From positions 1 to 43,087 of the forward strand of contig CAUEUD010000004.1 of assembly GCA_959020865.1 (NCBI GenBank): a stretch of DNA of 43,087 nucleotides, in the 5' to 3' direction. This DNA comes from Eubacterium limosum (lineage in GTDB: Bacteria; Bacillota; Clostridia; Eubacteriales; Eubacteriaceae). The notes beneath the pieces are model-generated. The model worked only from the letters and a program-made list of their open reading frames with translations. It searched no databases and was not told where the DNA came from. Shown piece by piece: positions 31,043 to 38,755 of this stretch. Within the stretch, counting starts at the first letter, position 1. Each line of letters begins with the position of its first letter. The position numbers and the translations under genes were made by a program.

Positions 31043-31564
31043 ATGAAGAGGACAAGTGAATCTGTTAACAAAGCTTTTAGCAGTAAAAATATACTTTTTA
31101 TAGAAGCGATCTATGATGATTATGGCAATAACAGCCGTATCCACTACCTGGAGGCAGGATGCGTGATCAGCTGTCTGGCCGGCGGCATCGGCCCCCGGGA
31201 TTACATCAAGAGAATGATGCGGACACGGTGTCTGAGCGAAACCATGTACCGCCAGTATATGACAAAATGGCTGGGCATGGAAAAGGATTATCCCTATCTG
31301 GCAGGGGCAGGCGCGCTGATGGTGCCGGTAAAAACACGCGTGAGCGTCAAGTTTGCAGACAACCGACGAAATTATGACGACGCCTACAGTTTTTATAATT
31401 TCCATTTTTTTGATGAAGACATGGACCTGCAGACCGATAAAGGCAGCATTTATCTCGCAGGCGATTTTGTGATCGAGACCTACCAGAGCGGCAGCCAGAA
31501 CGAGCTGGGGTACGAGCGGGCCAAAATGGTGCTGGAGGGGTTTCAGGGCGTTTGGGAGGTGTAG
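31043..31564 (+). CDS. Unrecognised protein, possibly ComK-like
   Basis: 173 residues with AAGGGAG before the ATG. I do not firmly recognise it. The layout resembles ComK: an early LEAGCVIS, a middle YRQYMTKWLGMEKDYPYLAGAGALMVPVKTR at the place of the ComK FFGSSYAGR and FLFPTLS blocks, and a late DKGSIYLAGDFVIETYQSGSQNE at the place of SNGKTMELPISYNSFENQ. The identity is low. There is no signal peptide or membrane segment. It has its own strong promoter and an attenuator-like leader, suggesting a regulated factor. If ComK-like it would be a DNA-binding competence regulator. Confidence 0.55.
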   Translation: MKRTSESVNKAFSSKNILFIEAIYDDYGNNSRIHYLEAGCVISCLAGGIGPRDYIKRMMRTRCLSETMYRQYMTKWLGMEKDYPYLAGAGALMVPVKTRVSVKFADNRRNYDDAYSFYNFHFFDEDMDLQTDKGSIYLAGDFVIETYQSGSQNELGYERAKMVLEGFQGVWEV

Positions 31565-31580
31565 GGTGGAGATAGAACAG

Positions 31581-31602
31581 CCCGTATCGCCGCGATACCC
31601 TT
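31581..31602. repeat. Palindromic repeat, family 1 (hybrid copy)
   Basis: CCCGTATCG-CCG-CGATACCCTTT: the left arm is like the CCCG copies and the right arm like the copy at 4042, so the outer bases do not all pair. Confidence 0.75.
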
Positions 31603-31772
31603 TGAATTGTGCAGGCTTTTATTGCGTATCTTGATCACGTCTGATATAATATATAAATAAGATTTGGAAAAGTCAGGCGGGCTGGGGAGCGGCCTGAGGG
31701 CGTTGTATGGAACGTCCGGCAGGTTTGAAAAACAGTTGAAGAAGCAGTACATTTTTTAGAGGGGATCGAATA

Positions 31773-33461
31773 ATGATGACACAGTCAGACAATTTTTTTG
31801 AAACATTTACGGTTGACCCTGCCCTTTTTTACAGCGCGATCATCCGAAGTACGGATGATTACGTCTATATTGTGGACATGAATACCGACATGGCCCTGGT
31901 TTCTCCGAACATGGAAAGGGACTTTGAACTGCCCGGCCGGCAGTTTAAGGGCCTGGTGCCCATGTGGGGTGAGCTGGTTCATGAAAAGGACCGTCCCCGC
32001 TATAACGAAAGCATTGATGAAATGCTGCGGGGCGATACAGACATTCATCATGTGGAATACCAGGTGCGTAACCGCAAAGGCGAGTATATATGGGTGCTCT
32101 GCCGCGGCGTTTTGCAGAAGAACGCCCAAAACCAGCCGGCCATGTTTGCGGGGGTGGTGACAGACCTGGGAAAAATGGGCAAGATCGACTACACCACCGG
32201 CCTTTTTACTTACAGGGAATGTGAGAAGGAGATCAGTGAGCTGCTGGATAAGGAAGCGGAAAAGCCCGGCGGCCTGATGCTGCTGGGGCTGGATGATTTT
32301 ATGCGGATTAACGACCTTAACAGCCATCTTTTCGGTGACGGAGTGCTGCGGCAGTTTGCTCAGACAGTCCAGCAGCTGCTGCCCCCGGGCGCCAGCATGT
32401 ACCGGTTTGACGGGGACGAGTTTGCTGTGGTCTGCCCCGGCGCAGGTGAGGAGGAGCTGGAGGCTGTTTATAAACGGCTGCACGCCTACAGCAACCGGGT
32501 ACACACTCTGGATGGCCGGGAATATTTTTGCACGGTGTCTGCGGGCATGACCCTGCTGGGTCGGGACAGCCAGAACTACCCGGATCTGATCAAGTGCGCG
32601 TCCAGTGCCCTTGAAGCCTCCAAGACCAAGGGGAAAAATATCATGACGGCTTACACGCCGGCGCTGATGCGCTCAAAGCTGCGGGCAATGGAGCTGACCA
32701 GCCGGCTGCAGCTGAGTGTGGTGAACGGCATGGAGGGTTTTCGCCTGGTTTACCAGCCCTTTGCCCACTCAAAGGATCTGGGCCTGGCGGGCGCCGAGGC
32801 GCTGCTGCGGTGGTCCGGCGAGCCCTTTGGCGAGGTGACGCCGGATGAGTTCATCCCGCTTTTAGAATCCAGCGGGCTCATTGTGCCTGTGGGCAAATGG
32901 GTGCTGGAGCAGGCAATCAAGACCTGCAAAAAGTGGTCGGCCCGAGAGCCGGATTTTATCATGAACGTCAATATTTCCTACCTCCAGATGCTGGACGAAT
33001 CCTTTGCCGGGCACGTGGAAAGGACCCTGAAAGAAAACGGGCTGGATTCCCGGCATGTTGTGCTTGAGCTTACGGAGAGCTGCTTTGTAACGGATATGGG
33101 CGGCCTCAAGGAAATCTTCAGGCATCTGCGCGGCATGCGCATCCAGATCGCCATGGACGACTTTGGCACAGGCTACTCCTCGCTGGGGATGCTGTCCCAG
33201 TCACCGGCGGATATTGTCAAGATTGACCGGCTGTTTATCGAGGCCATCGACAGGGATGAGAATGTGTTTAATCGTTCCTTTATCGCATCGGTTATCAAGC
33301 TGTGCCACAGCGTGGGCATTACCGTATGTGTGGAGGGCGTTGAGGAGCAGGACGAGCTGAGGGCCGTCTGCGCTCTGGAGGCTGACAGCATTCAGGGCTA
33401 TTATATCTCAAGGCCCATCTCACCGGAGGCCTTCGAAGAAAAATACTGGGGCTCTGACTGA
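31773..33461 (+). CDS. PAS-GGDEF-EAL cyclic-di-GMP signalling protein
   Basis: 562 residues with AGGGG before the ATG. The PAS domain (about 20-135) has YIVDMNTDMALVS and HHVEYQVRNRKGEYIWVLCRG; the GGDEF domain (about 145-300) has the signature FDGDEF, where the first Gly is replaced; the EAL domain (about 310-555) has AEALLRW, NVNIS, ELTES, DDFGTGYSS, DIVKIDR and QGYYIS. The EAL residues needed for phosphodiesterase activity look intact, while the GGDEF signature is degenerate, so it is probably a c-di-GMP phosphodiesterase. The domain also may bind GTP as a regulator. No membrane segment is visible, so it is cytoplasmic. It has its own promoter (TATAAT at 31645). Confidence 0.92.
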   Translation: MMTQSDNFFETFTVDPALFYSAIIRSTDDYVYIVDMNTDMALVSPNMERDFELPGRQFKGLVPMWGELVHEKDRPRYNESIDEMLRGDTDIHHVEYQVRNRKGEYIWVLCRGVLQKNAQNQPAMFAGVVTDLGKMGKIDYTTGLFTYRECEKEISELLDKEAEKPGGLMLLGLDDFMRINDLNSHLFGDGVLRQFAQTVQQLLPPGASMYRFDGDEFAVVCPGAGEEELEAVYKRLHAYSNRVHTLDGREYFCTVSAGMTLLGRDSQNYPDLIKCASSALEASKTKGKNIMTAYTPALMRSKLRAMELTSRLQLSVVNGMEGFRLVYQPFAHSKDLGLAGAEALLRWSGEPFGEVTPDEFIPLLESSGLIVPVGKWVLEQAIKTCKKWSAREPDFIMNVNISYLQMLDESFAGHVERTLKENGLDSRHVVLELTESCFVTDMGGLKEIFRHLRGMRIQIAMDDFGTGYSSLGMLSQSPADIVKIDRLFIEAIDRDENVFNRSFIASVIKLCHSVGITVCVEGVEEQDELRAVCALEADSIQGYYISRPISPEAFEEKYWGSD

Positions 33462-33474
33462 GAGAAAAGCCCGT

Positions 33475-33495
33475 CCCGTATCGCCACGATACGGG
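33475..33495. repeat. Palindromic repeat, family 1 (CCA loop)
   Basis: CCCGTATCG-CCA-CGATACGGG, 13 bp after the GGDEF-EAL stop codon. Confidence 0.85.
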
Positions 33496-33572
33496 CTGAT
33501 TCAAAAAATCCCTGCAAAACTAAAGCCGCTTATGCTAAAATAGGGTAAGAAACTGCAAAAGGGGAAAAATCT

Positions 33573-34235
33573 GTGGCGAATTATAAAACAGGCTTAGAGA
33601 CAAAAGAAAAAATATACGCGACCGCCAAAAAGCTTTTTTATGAAAATGGCTTTGTGAAAACCACGCTGGCGGAGATCGCCAGGGAATCCGGCGCCAATAA
33701 GGCCATGATTTCCTACTATTTCGGAAATAAGAACAACCTGGCCCTTGAGGTCTATAATGAGTACATGGTGGCCATGAAAGTAAAGACCCAGAACATCATT
33801 GCCAGCCAGTTCCCGGACAGCGATCTGTTTTTGCGCACAGCCATCGAATACCGGCTCCAGAACCGGAACTGTAACCGCAATAAGGGGCTTAACCGTTTTT
33901 ATCACGAGCTGTGCGATTCCAACATCTTTATGAAAACAGAGAGCGCCTCTGTGGGCTTTATCGAAAATATCAACAAGGCCCACAAGCTTGGTCTGAGCAG
34001 GGTAGATGTCAAGGCGCTGGCTCTGGCAAATCTGTCAGCTGTGCACGGCCTGCATGTGGCCCGGAACGAAGGCTTTCTGGACTGCTCATCCGAGTATCTG
34101 GCGGAAACAGAAATCCGGCTGCTGCTCCAGAGTCTGAAGATCGGCAACGATGTGATCGAGGGCTATATTGAGCGGTCACGGGAGATTGTGGATAGGATCG
34201 AAATCTCGGTCGGGAAAAATTTTAAGGTACTGTAA
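33573..34235 (+). CDS. TetR-family transcriptional regulator
   Basis: 220 residues from a GTG at 33573 with AAAGGGGA upstream. The HTH region is EKIYATAKKLFYENGFVKTTLAEIARESGANKAMISYYFGNKNNLALEVY, classical TetR. The C-terminal ligand domain is not assignable. It ends against a shared terminator with the UroD-family gene on the other strand, and candidate sites (TTTACGAAA) occur in the divergent promoter region of the UroD/MFS genes. It is a plausible regulator of that locus. Confidence 0.88.
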   Translation: MANYKTGLETKEKIYATAKKLFYENGFVKTTLAEIARESGANKAMISYYFGNKNNLALEVYNEYMVAMKVKTQNIIASQFPDSDLFLRTAIEYRLQNRNCNRNKGLNRFYHELCDSNIFMKTESASVGFIENINKAHKLGLSRVDVKALALANLSAVHGLHVARNEGFLDCSSEYLAETEIRLLLQSLKIGNDVIEGYIERSREIVDRIEISVGKNFKVL

Positions 34236-34236
34236 A

Positions 34237-34274
34237 CAAAAAAGCAGAGCGGCTGAAACCGTCTCTGCTTTTTT
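34237..34274. terminator. Bidirectional terminator between tetR and the UroD-family gene
   Basis: AAAAAAGCAGAGC and TCTCTGCTTTTTTT arms with A and T runs on both sides. It serves two converging genes. Confidence 0.88.
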
Positions 34275-34276
34275 TA

Positions 34277-35650
34277 TCAGCACATCATCATAAGCATGTG
34301 GAAGAGCATATCTTCGTACTGCTGCATTTTCTGGCCCACCACATCGTCCAGGTCGGCCCTGGGGGCGGGGTGATCCTCCTTAAAGGTGTCATAGGGTGTG
34401 TAGTACTTGCTTCTGAACTCAGGTATGTCTGCCAGCACGTGGTCGATGGTATCTTCTTTGGGCTTATCCCAGACCTGCTGCCCGGCGTTTTCGTAGGTGC
34501 CGTTATCGCGGACGTATTCCAGTACGGCTTTGTAGTTATCCGGGTTGATGGTGTTCAGGGAGTAGGGGCTTTTGTCGAAATTGAAGAAGTAATTGCCGCC
34601 TGGCGCCAGGATGTCAATGAGCTCTTTGGCTTTGTCAATGCACTGCTCCTTAGTGGCTGTCTTAAGGTAAGTGATGGGGTAAAAGCCCGAGATAATGTGT
34701 TTCTTGCCGAGCTTTTCCTTGACGAGCCTGGGATCGCCGTACTCAAAGTAGAAGCGGGTGCCCTGGGGCAGCTCATAGAGGTAATCCAGGTAGCGCATCC
34801 AGTTATCCTCACAGAAGATGAGGCAGGTCTGTCCCTTTTCGGCCAGGCCGTGGACCAGCTTGTAGAAGGTGGGCCAGTAATATTTTTCGAAATCTTTGGT
34901 ACGCAGGTAGGTAGCCATGTGCAGGGCGATGAAGTTGGCGCCCAGCGGGGACGGCTTGACGGGCGTGCCTTTTTTGATGGACAGGGGCAGAATGGCGTCG
35001 CAGGCGGCCAGGATTTTTTCGGGACAGCGCTTGATGTCCATGGTAATGCCTTTAAAGCCCCTGAGAATATCGGACAGAAGGTCGAAGGGCGTGGTGCCGC
35101 CGCTGCCGGAGCCGGCAGGCGGTGCAAAAAAGCCGTATTTGTCAATGAGCTGTGCGTCCAGACCGGCGTAAAAATCGGCGTATTCAAAGTAGGCCTTTGT
35201 GGCTTTGGCCAGGGCCAGTGAACGGCTGACCGGGTCGGTATCCAGCACAGGGTAAATGCGCGGGAAGATTTTTTCCATCAGACAGTCGTAAGGGCTGGCG
35301 ATAAAATCGTCGTAATCCTCGGGCTGCATGGCAGAGACTTCGGGGTGCTGGATAATGCCCTTGGAGCCCATCATAAAGGATCTGGAACCCAGCAGGTGGT
35401 GGTGGGCCGGGTAGGTGGCAAAGCTGGAGGGGTAGGCGTCGCTGGCGGTCAGCTCAAAGGATTTTTCATAGATGTCGAGCATGTCCTCCCGGGTCCATTG
35501 GGTGCGGCCCAGGTCTTTGCCGGCGTACTCGATCCGCAGCTCGAGGGGCAGGGCGGCGCTGATGGGAATCCTTTTGGGGATAGTGCCTGTGTATAAATCT
35601 GTAAACAGCTGGGTTCGTTCTTCCTGTAGTTTTTTCATTGCTTCACTCAT
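34277..35650 (-). CDS. UroD-family methyltransferase-like protein 1
   Basis: 457 residues from the ATG at 35650, preceded on the minus strand by AGGAGAAAT; the frame continues upstream, but that portion overlaps the small ORF and is not family-like. The fold is the uroporphyrinogen decarboxylase/MtaA type. Blocks shared with the second gene include YWPTF, FEYGDPRLVKEKLGKKHIISGFYPI and APGGNYFF. In acetogens UroD-type proteins serve as methyltransferases for methylated compounds, transferring methyl groups to corrinoid proteins or tetrahydrofolate. The last 40 residues (YYTPYDTFKEDHPAPR...HMLMMMC) form a tail that the second gene lacks. The substrate is unknown, and no corrinoid protein is in the window. 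Confidence 0.82.
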   Translation of the reverse strand: MSEAMKKLQEERTQLFTDLYTGTIPKRIPISAALPLELRIEYAGKDLGRTQWTREDMLDIYEKSFELTASDAYPSSFATYPAHHHLLGSRSFMMGSKGIIQHPEVSAMQPEDYDDFIASPYDCLMEKIFPRIYPVLDTDPVSRSLALAKATKAYFEYADFYAGLDAQLIDKYGFFAPPAGSGSGGTTPFDLLSDILRGFKGITMDIKRCPEKILAACDAILPLSIKKGTPVKPSPLGANFIALHMATYLRTKDFEKYYWPTFYKLVHGLAEKGQTCLIFCEDNWMRYLDYLYELPQGTRFYFEYGDPRLVKEKLGKKHIISGFYPITYLKTATKEQCIDKAKELIDILAPGGNYFFNFDKSPYSLNTINPDNYKAVLEYVRDNGTYENAGQQVWDKPKEDTIDHVLADIPEFRSKYYTPYDTFKEDHPAPRADLDDVVGQKMQQYEDMLFHMLMMMC

Positions 35651-35667
35651 GTTTATTTCTCCTTTTC

Positions 35668-35808
35668 TTAAATCAACAGGCCGATGATAAATTTGTACAG
35701 GCCCTCCTCGTAGGCCTGCATGATGTCGGCGTGGTAGTTTTCGTTGGCGATTTCGGGATGTTCCCTGACGTAGTCCTCCCAAGTGGTGTAGTAAGCTTGT
35801 GATTCCAT
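35668..35808 (-). CDS. 46-residue ORF, detached C-terminal tail of UroD-family protein
   Basis: The ATG at 35808 is preceded on the minus strand by CAGGAGG at ideal spacing, 16 bp after the stop of UroD gene 2 and just before UroD gene 1. The protein MESQAYYTTWEDYVREHPE... aligns with the C-terminal tail of UroD protein 1 (YYTPYDTFKEDHPAP...); both share YYT, an HP, a late MQxYE and a hydrophobic end. Protein 2 stops where that tail would begin, at VREHGAY. The tail thus appears to be encoded as a separate small protein, possibly binding protein 2. Too short for ordinary gene calling. Confidence 0.7.
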   Translation of the reverse strand: MESQAYYTTWEDYVREHPEIANENYHADIMQAYEEGLYKFIIGLLI

Positions 35809-35824
35809 AATTTCCTCCTGATTT

Positions 35825-36985
35825 TTAGTAGGCGCCGTGCTCACGGACGTACTCCTGAACGGCGATGAGGTTGTCGATGTTGGCGCTGCTCATGGACAGG
35901 ATATCCTTGTCCAGGTCAAAGATAAAACCGCCGCCGGGCGCGCAGATGTCCAGCAGCTCCTTGGCCTTATCAATACATTTTTCTTTGCTCTCGGTCTTTA
36001 AAAGGCCGATGGGGTAGAGGCCGGCGATGATGTGCCGGTCTCCGAGCTTTTCCTTGATTTGTTTGGGATCGCCGAATTCAAAGCGCATGACAATGCGTCC
36101 GGGCAGTTCTCTCAGGAAGTCCAGATAGCGCGTCCAGTCCTGCTCGACGAAGAGGTCTACGCCCATGCCGGCATCGGTGAGGGCTTCGATTGTTTTCTTA
36201 AAGGTAGGCCAGTAGAATTTTTCAAACTGCTTCATATTCAGAAACGGCGCCATGTGCAGGGGCAGGAAGCAGCGGGCGTCAACGGTGCGCACTGGCCCCA
36301 GCCCCTGGTTGATCATAATGGGGGTAACGGCCTCGCAGGCGGCCAGAAGCTCTCTTGGGTGCCTGCGGATATCCTTGGAGGTGCCGCTGAAGGATCGGAT
36401 AAAATCTGCCATAAAATCATAGGGCGCTTCGGTAAAGCCGCCGGGAGGGGCAATGGCAAAGCCAAATTCCTCGTTGACCTGGGCGGCCTGGGCAATCCCC
36501 TGGGCCGCCTGGTCGCTGTGCATCTTGTAGGCCTTGGCAAGGTTCAACGCATTCTGCACCGGGGACTGGTTCAGGCCGTCGTACAGCCTGGGCAGGATGG
36601 TTTCCAGCATACATTTGTAAGGGTCCTCGATAAACTGGGGGTATTCCCCGGGCTCAAGACCGTAGATTTCGGGGTGCTGCGCATAGCCCTCCTCGTTCAT
36701 GACAATGGTCTTGCCGCCCAGCAGCTGGTATTTGTAGGGATTGCGCAGGGTATGGGGCCGTACCGGCGCCACATCGGTAGGGATCCGCTCGGCGGCGTAG
36801 CGCATCACGTCGATCATTTTTTCGGAGTGCCACTGGGCTTCCTTGATATCCATGCCCGCATACTCGATGGCGGCTTCGGTGGTCAGCCCGCCCCGGATGG
36901 GGACGCGTCTGGGGGTTTTTCCCCGGTACAGGTCTGAAAACAGTCCGGTACGTTCTTCCTGTAATCTCTTAATGGCTTCAGTCAT
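35825..36985 (-). CDS. UroD-family methyltransferase-like protein 2 (tail-less)
   Basis: 386 residues from the ATG at 36985, with GTGAGG upstream on the minus strand; an in-frame TTG at 37003 is less likely. It is homologous to protein 1 along its length (TEAIKRLQEERTGLFSDLYRGKTPRRVPI, FEFGDPKQIKEKLGDRHIIAGLYPIGLLKT, CAPGGGFIFDLDKD) but ends after EYVREHGAY, where protein 1 continues for about 70 residues. First gene of a leftward operon from a consensus promoter. It likely acts as a methyltransferase on an unknown methylated substrate, with the small ORF and protein 1. Confidence 0.82.
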   Translation of the reverse strand: MTEAIKRLQEERTGLFSDLYRGKTPRRVPIRGGLTTEAAIEYAGMDIKEAQWHSEKMIDVMRYAAERIPTDVAPVRPHTLRNPYKYQLLGGKTIVMNEEGYAQHPEIYGLEPGEYPQFIEDPYKCMLETILPRLYDGLNQSPVQNALNLAKAYKMHSDQAAQGIAQAAQVNEEFGFAIAPPGGFTEAPYDFMADFIRSFSGTSKDIRRHPRELLAACEAVTPIMINQGLGPVRTVDARCFLPLHMAPFLNMKQFEKFYWPTFKKTIEALTDAGMGVDLFVEQDWTRYLDFLRELPGRIVMRFEFGDPKQIKEKLGDRHIIAGLYPIGLLKTESKEKCIDKAKELLDICAPGGGFIFDLDKDILSMSSANIDNLIAVQEYVREHGAY

Positions 36986-37030
36986 AATTTTCCTCACTTT
37001 CAAAAATTAAACGCGGTTGATTTATTGAGA

Positions 37031-37059
37031 AGTATAATCGCTTTCGGGAAATTTGTCAA
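37031..37059 (-). promoter_or_regulatory. Leftward sigma-A promoter of the UroD operon
   Basis: On the minus strand TTGACA, 17-bp spacer (containing TTTCCCGAAA), TATACT; the start point is about 40 bp before the UroD gene 2 ATG. Confidence 0.83.
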
Positions 37060-37172
37060 CGGTTTTCAGAAAAATATTTTTTGATTTACGAAATAAAAGT
37101 TTTTAAAATGGCTAAAAATGGCGAATTTAAATAAAATTATAAAAAATTTACTAAAGAAAGAGAAAATAAAAG

Positions 37173-37201
37173 TTGACAGATTTACGAAAACAATATATCA
37201 T
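37173..37201 (+). promoter_or_regulatory. Rightward sigma-A promoter of the MFS gene
   Basis: TTGACA, 17-bp spacer with TTTACGAAA, TATCAT. The leader before the MFS start codon contains AAACGCGGTT. Confidence 0.75.
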
Positions 37202-37289
37202 TAAAATAAATTTAAACGCGGTTATTATTAAACACGGATAATTCAAACTTATCCGGAAATTAAAAAGAAATGAATTGAGGAGACTTAAA

Positions 37290-38489
37290 ATGAGTGAAAA
37301 AAAATATGGTGCCGGCGTGCAAATAGCCGCCCTGTCTGTCGCCCTGCTGATGTACACCACCAGCATGACCACCCCGGCTCTGGCCGAGATTGCCAAAGCT
37401 TTTCCAACGGCTGCGCCGGAAACGGTCAAGCTGCTGTCCACCATACCGTCCTTAATGATGGTAATCTTTGCCCTGGTGGCCGGTAAGCTGACCCAGGTCA
37501 TGAGTATTAAGAAGGTCATTACCATTTCCATGGTTCTGATTTTTGTGGGCGGGATTCCCTCTGCCTTTGTGGGCGATCTGAATTTTATGATTGCCATGCG
37601 TGTGGTCTTTGGCGCAGGCTATGGAATGGTATTTCCCATGGCCTCTGCGGTTATCACTGATTTATTTACGGGTACGCAGGCCAACAAGCTCATGGGCTTC
37701 AAGAGCGCTGTCGGCGCTGCTGCCGGAGTGATATTCCAGTCTCTTGGCGGGTTTTTGGCGGCCTACAACTGGCGCTTTTCCTTTTTCGGTTTTTTCCTGG
37801 TTATCCCCATCGCGGTTTTAATCTGGTTTAAACTGCCGGATACCGGTGTTAAAAAAGCAGAGAAAGCTGCTGACGGCTCAACGGTCCAGGAGAAGAAGCT
37901 GACCACCATGACCTATGTGCTGGCACTGCTCTGTGCGCTGCTGAACATTATGCAGTTCAGCTTTATGACCAATGTGGCTATGGTCATGAGCGCAGACAAG
38001 CTCGGTGACGCCGGGCAGGCCTCCTTTGTGCTCAGCACCTTTACGGCAGGCTCCTTTGTCATTGGAATGCTTTATGGCTCTGTGTCCAAATTCCTGAAGC
38101 AGTATGCCGCATCCTTCGGCGCCCTGTGCGTGGGCGTTTCTTTTGTGATCCTGATCATGGCGACCAGTTACCCGGTGATGCTGGTGGCCGCGGTGATCTT
38201 CGGCATTGGCTTCGGAACCTTTAACCCGGCCATTACCATGGCGGTTGCCGGATCGGCAGCCAGTCCCAAATACGCCGCCCTGGCCATTTCGGTTTACACC
38301 TGCGGCACAGGCATCGGCCAGTTCCTGTCACCCTATATCCTGAAGTTTATCCGCGGGATTTTCGGGATGGCCTCGGCACGGGCCGACTGGCAGATTGCGG
38401 CTGTCTGCCTGATTGCCGGCAGCGTTATCTCAGCCATTGTTATTTTTGCCGCCAGCAAGAAAAAATCCGACGCACCGCAGCTTCAATAG
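37290..38489 (+). CDS. Major facilitator superfamily transporter
   Basis: 399 residues from the ATG at 37290 with GAGGAG at 7-bp spacing; a TTG at 37275 is unlikely. About 12 hydrophobic segments in two halves and a central loop (KKAEKAADGSTVQEKK). The N-terminal AxLSVALLMYTTSMTTPALAEI and later YGMVFPMASAVITDLF are MFS-type. Located opposite the two UroD-family genes from a shared promoter region, it likely imports their methylated substrate or exports the product. The family here resembles permeases for small organic solutes rather than drug pumps, but this is uncertain. Confidence 0.88.
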   Translation: MSEKKYGAGVQIAALSVALLMYTTSMTTPALAEIAKAFPTAAPETVKLLSTIPSLMMVIFALVAGKLTQVMSIKKVITISMVLIFVGGIPSAFVGDLNFMIAMRVVFGAGYGMVFPMASAVITDLFTGTQANKLMGFKSAVGAAAGVIFQSLGGFLAAYNWRFSFFGFFLVIPIAVLIWFKLPDTGVKKAEKAADGSTVQEKKLTTMTYVLALLCALLNIMQFSFMTNVAMVMSADKLGDAGQASFVLSTFTAGSFVIGMLYGSVSKFLKQYAASFGALCVGVSFVILIMATSYPVMLVAAVIFGIGFGTFNPAITMAVAGSAASPKYAALAISVYTCGTGIGQFLSPYILKFIRGIFGMASARADWQIAAVCLIAGSVISAIVIFAASKKKSDAPQLQ

Positions 38490-38491
38490 AA

Positions 38492-38707
38492 GTGCTGCAT
38501 ACGGCTCATATGCATAGAGGAGGGCATGATGAATATTTCCTTTGCAGTGCTGAATATCCGCCTTACTGCCTGCCCGCTACCCTGGCCACCATGGGCCTGT
38601 GCACAGCATTTGACAAGCGTGCTGCGGATGTGGATAAGCTGTTCCGCCCCGAGGAACTGCCCGAAGCCCGGACAGCGGCTCCTGTCCCTGCACCGGAGGA
38701 AGTATAG
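38492..38707 (+). CDS. Unrecognised small ORF, possible gene remnant
   Basis: 71 residues from GTG, 2 bp after the MFS stop. The later half (TLATMGLCTAFDKRAADVDKLFRPEELPEARTAAP) reads like real protein, but no start signal fits. The only good ribosome binding site in the region, AGGAGG at 38516, points to ATGATG at 38526 in another frame whose product is not protein-like. This could be a frameshifted remnant, or chance. The function is unknown. Confidence 0.25.
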   Translation: MLHTAHMHRGGHDEYFLCSAEYPPYCLPATLATMGLCTAFDKRAADVDKLFRPEELPEARTAAPVPAPEEV

Positions 38708-38724
38708 AGAAGAAGCTATAAAAA

Positions 38725-38755
38725 ACCAACCCGTATCGCTGCGATACGGGTTGGT
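38725..38755. repeat. Palindromic repeat, family 1 (CTG loop)
   Basis: Perfect 14-bp arms, ACCAACCCGTATCG and its complement, around CTG. It is 17 bp after the small ORF. Confidence 0.88.

Larger units (their letters stand above)
36986..37289. promoter_or_regulatory. Divergent promoter region between UroD gene 2 and the MFS gene
   Basis: AT-rich, 304 bp. Repeated motifs: AAACGCGGTT at about 37009 and 37213; TTTACGAAA at about 37086 and 37181. These repeats flank or overlap the two promoters and are candidate sites for the TetR regulator at 33573. No gene is present. Confidence 0.6.

Noticed and set aside
34298..37000. Long plus-strand frames (up to 307 codons) opposite the UroD-family genes
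   Set aside because: They are shadows of the minus-strand genes, which have clear family similarity and ribosome binding sites.
4042..38755. Family 1 palindromes as a CRISPR array
   Set aside because: The copies are single, several kilobases apart and have no regular spacers; no cas gene is present.
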